A stretch of DNA of 64,000 nt from contig AP017968.1 of assembly GCA_002356455.1 (NCBI GenBank), positions 2,480,001-2,544,000 of the forward strand, read 5' to 3'. Shown piece after piece: positions 60,099 to 64,000 of this stretch. The translations under genes were made by a program, and so were the position numbers. The DNA is from Fusobacterium varium (GTDB lineage: Bacteria > Fusobacteriota > Fusobacteriia > Fusobacteriales > Fusobacteriaceae). Position 1 is the stretch's first letter. Each line of letters begins with the position of its first letter. The notes below the pieces were generated by a model. The model ran no database searches and had not been told where the DNA came from. It saw only the letters and a program-made list of their open reading frames with translations.

Positions 60099-60947
60099 TT
60101 AATTCTCTATGCTATTTCTATTCAAACTTTTTTTAAGTTTAATATATTCTGGTCTGTATTTATAATTATCTGAAATTAATTTAAAGGAATTAAATGCTTT
60201 TTCTTCTTCACCATTTTCAAGATATAAAGTTGAAAGTATTAAAAAAAGCTCATCATCCCCACCATATTCTGATATATATCTTATCAATATTTTTGCTGAT
60301 AAATTTTTTTCATTGAATACAGTTGATAAAGAATTACAATATAAAATTACATAATCTCTTTCATTTTTATAATTTTCATATTTTTTATTTAATAAAGAAT
60401 ATAAAATTTCTTTTTTATTCAATTTTATAAGATTATTTTTTATTGTATGATACAGTCTCATATCATATTTTTCTTCTTGTACTTCTTTTAGATAATTATA
60501 TGATTTTTCATAATCACTTTTTTCATAAGCTATATATCCTCTAAGTTTCAAAATATCATTATCATTTGAATTTTTGGGAAACATATTGAGATATTTTTCT
60601 GCTCTTTCAAACTGCTTATCCCTATAATAGACATTAGCTAAATTTTTTATAACGCTTTCATCATTTGGGGCTATCTCATAAGCTTTTTCTAAATAATAAA
60701 TAGCTGTTTCCTTGTTGCCAAGTTCACAGTTCACTATTGCCATTTCTTTCATTACCATAAGATTTTTTGAGTTATTCTTATATATTTGTTCATATTCTTT
60801 TAAAGCTTCTTTTTTCTTCCCTTTATGATAAAGATTTACTCCTTTTATAAAGGTATAATCATCTTGAATAAGATTTTTTTCTTTCTTATCTGCCCCAGAG
60901 CATCCACCCAAAAGCAGTATTCCTAACAGAAAAAATATTTTTTTCAT
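60099..60947 (-). CDS. TPR-repeat lipoprotein
   Basis: A 282-residue protein with a signal peptide and the lipobox L-G-G-C (Cys 16), then several tetratricopeptide repeats (for example A-L-K-E-Y-E-Q-I-Y near 49 and Y-Y-L-E-K-A-Y-E-I-A near 82). It is probably a periplasmic or outer-membrane scaffold. Its start overlaps the DUF502 gene by four bases. Confidence 0.85.
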   Translation of the reverse strand: MKKIFFLLGILLLGGCSGADKKEKNLIQDDYTFIKGVNLYHKGKKKEALKEYEQIYKNNSKNLMVMKEMAIVNCELGNKETAIYYLEKAYEIAPNDESVIKNLANVYYRDKQFERAEKYLNMFPKNSNDNDILKLRGYIAYEKSDYEKSYNYLKEVQEEKYDMRLYHTIKNNLIKLNKKEILYSLLNKKYENYKNERDYVILYCNSLSTVFNEKNLSAKILIRYISEYGGDDELFLILSTLYLENGEEEKAFNSFKLISDNYKYRPEYIKLKKSLNRNSIEN

Positions 60948-61630
60948 TCTATTGTTATCTGCTCCTGTTCTTCTTTTTCCTCTAAATGTTTTTCTGGTAG
61001 AATAACTCCTCCAGATATTATCAACTTGACTGCATCATCTACTTTTATATCTAATATTTTTACATCTTTTGCATTTATAACTATAAACATACCAGAAGTT
61101 GGATTTGGTGAAGTTGGGATAAAAATATTATACATTCTTTCTATTCCTGTCGCCTTCTCCACATTAGGATTACTCTCAGATGTTAAAAATCCTATACTGT
61201 AAATCCCTTTTCTAGGGTATTCCACTGCTACTACTTTTTGATATGTTTTAGATCTGTCAGAAGTAATAACATCTATTATCTGACTTATTGTAGAATATAT
61301 CTGATTTATAAATGGTATTTTAGCCAGAAAAGCTTTTGCTTTTTTAGCTATTTTTGCAAAAAATACCATTTTTAATGTAAGTCCTACAAAACAAATAAAT
61401 ACTACCATTGTTACCAATGATAATATATATGTCAATATTTGAAAATAAAATAAATAATCCTCTTCTCCTACCAGATTTAATATAATTTCTTTTATTACTT
61501 TTGTAACAAATGAATCATTTAAAACTATCATTACTAAACTCATCACCCAGTTAAATATATATAGTGTTAACACTAATGGGAGAAGAGAAAATAACCCTGC
61601 ATAAAAATAACTTTTTATATGTTTAGTCAT
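60944..61630 (-). CDS. DUF502 membrane protein
   Basis: A 228-residue protein with two membrane regions (about 10-33 and 55-90) and the family segment F-I-P-T-S-P-N-P-T-S-G near 170-180. Function unknown in bacteria. It overlaps both neighbours by a few bases in a compact operon. Confidence 0.88.
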   Translation of the reverse strand: MTKHIKSYFYAGLFSLLPLVLTLYIFNWVMSLVMIVLNDSFVTKVIKEIILNLVGEEDYLFYFQILTYILSLVTMVVFICFVGLTLKMVFFAKIAKKAKAFLAKIPFINQIYSTISQIIDVITSDRSKTYQKVVAVEYPRKGIYSIGFLTSESNPNVEKATGIERMYNIFIPTSPNPTSGMFIVINAKDVKILDIKVDDAVKLIISGGVILPEKHLEEKEEQEQITIE

Positions 61631-62897
61631 CAGACTGTTGCTCCTTTTCTATTAGAACCTTTGATACTCTCATTTTATTTATTTCTAATACCTTCAGTTT
61701 AACTCCATTGAACTTAAGTTCATCTCCAATAGTAGCTAATCTTCCTAATTCAGTAACAATCAATCCCCCAAGACTTTCATAGTCATCAGATTCTGGAAGG
61801 TTTAAGCATAGTTCTTTATCAAGAGTTTCTATGTCTATCATAGCATCTACTTCATAGCTATTTTCATCTATCTGTGTAATGAACTCTTCTTCTTCTGTAT
61901 CAAATTCATCACGTATTTCACCAACTATTTCTTCTATAAGATCTTCTATAGTCAGAAGTCCTACAATTCCCCCATATTCATCCAATACTAATGCTATATG
62001 TACTTTAAGAGCTTTGAACTCCTTTAATATCTCTATAATAGATTTAGTTTCAGGAACAAAGTACCCCGGTCTGATAAAGTTTTTTATAGGAACATTTGTA
62101 TTTCCATCTTTTATGGAATTCATTATATCTTTTATGTAAAGTACTCCCAGTATATTATCAATAGTATCTTCATATACTGGTATCCTAGAAAAACCATTAT
62201 CTACCATCTCATACCAGATATCGTCTATAGTTTTATTTCCTTCAAATGCAAGCATTGCTGTTCTAGGCGTCATTACTTCTTTAGCAGAAGTTTCTCCAAA
62301 TCCTACTATAGAATGAATCATTTCTTTTTCATCCTCTTCTATTATTCCTTCAGCTTCTCCTACATTTACAAAAGAAATTATATCTTCTTCTGTTATCATC
62401 AATGTCTCATCTTCTAGTTCTATCCCAAGAAGCCTTCCTATGAACTTTGATATCCATATTAATATTTTGATCAATGGCTTTGTAAAAAAGCTAAACCAAT
62501 AAACAATAACTATAACCACTCCTGCTATCTTTAATGAATGATTTTTAGCTATTATTTTTGGAGTTATTTCTCCAAATACTAATATAATAATAGTCATTCC
62601 AATAGTTGCTACAGCAACTGATTTGCTCGAAGTTCCCATAAATTGAATAGTAACTATTGTTGCTATTGAGGAAGCAAGTATATTAACTATATTATTTCCC
62701 AATAACAACCCTGTAAGCATTTCATTAGGATTTTTTAACCATTTTTTTAAAAGATTTACTTGCTTATTATGCTTTCCATCTTCCAATTTCTCTAAATGTA
62801 TGCTTCTGAATGCTGTTAAAGCAGTTTCTGAAGCTGAAAAAAATCCTGATAACAAAATTAAAAACACAAGTAACACAACATTTTGGTACGTGTCCAC
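61623..62897 (-). CDS. CNNM/CorC-type hemolysin-like transporter
   Basis: A 424-residue protein with four membrane spans in a DUF21/CNNM domain (about 1-180), a CBS pair (about 205-325) and a C-terminal CorC_HlyC domain (about 340-420). Members export or sense magnesium or cobalt. The second span region carries S-A-S-E-T-A-L-T-A-F near 21-30, typical for the family. Confidence 0.92.
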   Translation of the reverse strand: MDTYQNVVLLVFLILLSGFFSASETALTAFRSIHLEKLEDGKHNKQVNLLKKWLKNPNEMLTGLLLGNNIVNILASSIATIVTIQFMGTSSKSVAVATIGMTIIILVFGEITPKIIAKNHSLKIAGVVIVIVYWFSFFTKPLIKILIWISKFIGRLLGIELEDETLMITEEDIISFVNVGEAEGIIEEDEKEMIHSIVGFGETSAKEVMTPRTAMLAFEGNKTIDDIWYEMVDNGFSRIPVYEDTIDNILGVLYIKDIMNSIKDGNTNVPIKNFIRPGYFVPETKSIIEILKEFKALKVHIALVLDEYGGIVGLLTIEDLIEEIVGEIRDEFDTEEEEFITQIDENSYEVDAMIDIETLDKELCLNLPESDDYESLGGLIVTELGRLATIGDELKFNGVKLKVLEINKMRVSKVLIEKEQQSDD

Positions 62898-62928
62898 TTT
62901 TACTCATACACCTTCCTTATTTTTTAAA

Positions 62929-63372
62929 CTAATAACATTTATTTATTAAATCACTCTTTGTGATTATTCCAACTAATTTCTCATTCTCTATAACCAAAAC
63001 ATAGTTATAACCCTTGTTAAGCATATTTGTAACTACATTTTCCAAGTCGTCATTTAAACCAGCAGTATAAAAATCTCTCTGCATAATATCTTCCACTTTA
63101 AATGAAATAAATTTTTTCAAACTTTCCTTATAACCCTTACTGTTTGGAAGAGCGATCATTACTTCCCAAAACGCAATAACTGGTGGTAAAGGTGTTTTCC
63201 CTTGTTTTATAAGTATGTCTTCCCTTGTTACTACACCAATTACTTTATCTCCTTCCACTACTGGAAGTTTTCCAAATCCCTGATTCTTCATTATAAAAAT
63301 GATATCTCCAAGAAGAGTATCTTTTCCTATTGTGACTATATTTTTATTATATACATCTTTAACTTTTTTCAT
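62929..63372 (-). CDS. Two-CBS-domain protein
   Basis: A 147-residue protein made of two CBS motifs (about 6-65 and 85-145), with G-V-V-T-R-E-D-I-L and G-I-I-T-K-S-D-L-I near the ends. Such stand-alone proteins bind adenosine nucleotides and regulate partners; the partner is unknown. Confidence 0.88.
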   Translation of the reverse strand: MKKVKDVYNKNIVTIGKDTLLGDIIFIMKNQGFGKLPVVEGDKVIGVVTREDILIKQGKTPLPPVIAFWEVMIALPNSKGYKESLKKFISFKVEDIMQRDFYTAGLNDDLENVVTNMLNKGYNYVLVIENEKLVGIITKSDLINKCY

Positions 63373-63562
63373 AGAACACCTCCATGTTATATAATCTTAC
63401 CATATAATTTATTAAAAAACAACATAACTTCAGTATATCTCCATGATACAATCCCTTTTTTATACTTGAATTTTATAAATTTTATAGAAGATTTGCAAAG
63501 AATACCTTTTACTATATATGTATACCACAAAAAAGTCAAATTTCATTTAAAAAAAATAAAAA

Positions 63563-63577
63563 CCAGAAAGAATCTGG
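63563..63577 (-). terminator. Terminator after accB
   Basis: CCAGA-N5-TCTGG with a T-run on the minus strand lies just behind the accB stop. The remaining spacer (63373-63562) shows no clear gene. Confidence 0.75.
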
Positions 63578-63579
63578 CT

Positions 63580-64000
63580 TTATTTTACAGAAAATAATTT
63601 GTCACCCTTCTTAACAAGCTGGCCATCTTCCACTAAAATTTTTACTATTGTACAATTTTTATGTGATTTAACCTCATTCATAAGTTTCATTGCTTCTATT
63701 ATACATAATGTATCTCCTGCTGAAACTGTTTGTCCTTCTGCTACAAATGCTGGATTCCCTGGAGCTGAAGACTTATAAAAAGTTCCTACCATTGGAGAAT
63801 TTATTGTTTCCATTTCCTCTGTTTCCACTTCAGTTTCTATATTTTCCTCTGCTATTGTTTCTTCAGTATTTTGTATCACTGTTATTCTTGGAGCTGCTGT
63901 TACTGTTTCCACTGCTGATGGCATTTCTTTCTTTAATGTTACCTTTGCTCCTTCACTTTCTATAACTACTTCATTTAAATTATATTTCTCAATATTTTCT
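63580..64000 (-). CDS. accB: Biotin carboxyl carrier protein of acetyl-CoA carboxylase, 5' part missing
   Basis: The frame is open to the right edge of the window (140 residues seen). The biotinyl domain has the motif E-A-M-K-L-M-N with the target Lys, and V-S-A-G-D-T-L and K-K-G-D-K-L-F follow the usual layout. An acidic Glu/Thr linker precedes it. The visible N-terminal part (E-N-I-E-K-Y-N-L-N-E) belongs to the same protein; an internal ATG at 63924 is not the real start. Confidence 0.9.
   Translation of the reverse strand, partial: ENIEKYNLNEVVIESEGAKVTLKKEMPSAVETVTAAPRITVIQNTEETIAEENIETEVETEEMETINSPMVGTFYKSSAPGNPAFVAEGQTVSAGDTLCIIEAMKLMNEVKSHKNCTIVKILVEDGQLVKKGDKLFSVK

Overview
The window looks like a Fusobacterium chromosome (inference). 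It is strongly A+T rich, its Sec-type surface proteins include a FadA-family adhesin and a giant fusobacterial type V autotransporter, and the housekeeping genes fit that phylum. The species cannot be fixed from the sequence alone. About 35 kb of prophage (left end outside the window) abuts about 29 kb of host chromosome.

Prophage, 1 to about 35.25 kb. A leftward late operon runs from about 19.6 kb to position 1: two small genes (one a DUF2829/Tad2-like anti-Thoeris candidate), small and large terminase, a fused portal/Mu-F protein, a Mu-I-like protease/scaffold, virion morphogenesis protein, decoration protein, major capsid, connector, tail tube, tail chaperone, TP901-type tape measure, tail-tip proteins and a fibre with hendecad and collagen repeats. 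It ends with a small protein carrying three C-N-x-x-E and three S-N-x-x-E pentapeptides, immediately followed by a radical SAM gene that is cut by the window edge. A rightward lipoprotein gene with its own promoter sits inside the tail genes. Head genes are Mu-like, but integration is by a large serine recombinase, so the phage is a mosaic siphovirus. No tail sheath or lysis genes are seen; the lysis genes probably lie to the left.

The centre (19.8-25.5 kb) holds a Rep-like gene, a dyad-rich control region, several tiny membrane or helical proteins, and the immunity block (XRE repressor, ImmA/IrrE protease, membrane proteins, a possible SecB-like protein and a second small XRE protein). Five 17-bp palindromes of consensus ATACGA-N5-TCGTAT mark this region; two lie exactly in the 17-bp spacers of consensus promoters. 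A rightward early operon (25.7-34.6 kb) follows: a leader peptide, small unknown genes, a Rad52-type annealing protein, a replication initiator, MazG-like and YopX-like proteins, the serine integrase and one more unknown gene. Within it, on the opposite strand, lies a 27-residue Fst/Ldr-like toxin whose mRNA would hide its own ribosome-binding site in a 14-bp stem.

Host part, 35.25-64 kb. An O-methyltransferase and rsmB are followed by mgtE, htpG (with a half-conserved CIRCE operator) and a BusR-like GntR/RCK_C regulator. Next is a leftward adhesin cluster: a coiled-coil periplasmic protein, a 3346-residue autotransporter and a FadA-like adhesin. Two adjacent insertion sequences (IS91-like and IS1182-like) follow, each with one in-frame stop in its transposase. 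The window closes with tgt, a bifunctional rel, apt, a TPR lipoprotein, a DUF502 protein, a CNNM/CorC-type protein, a CBS protein and the 3' part of accB.
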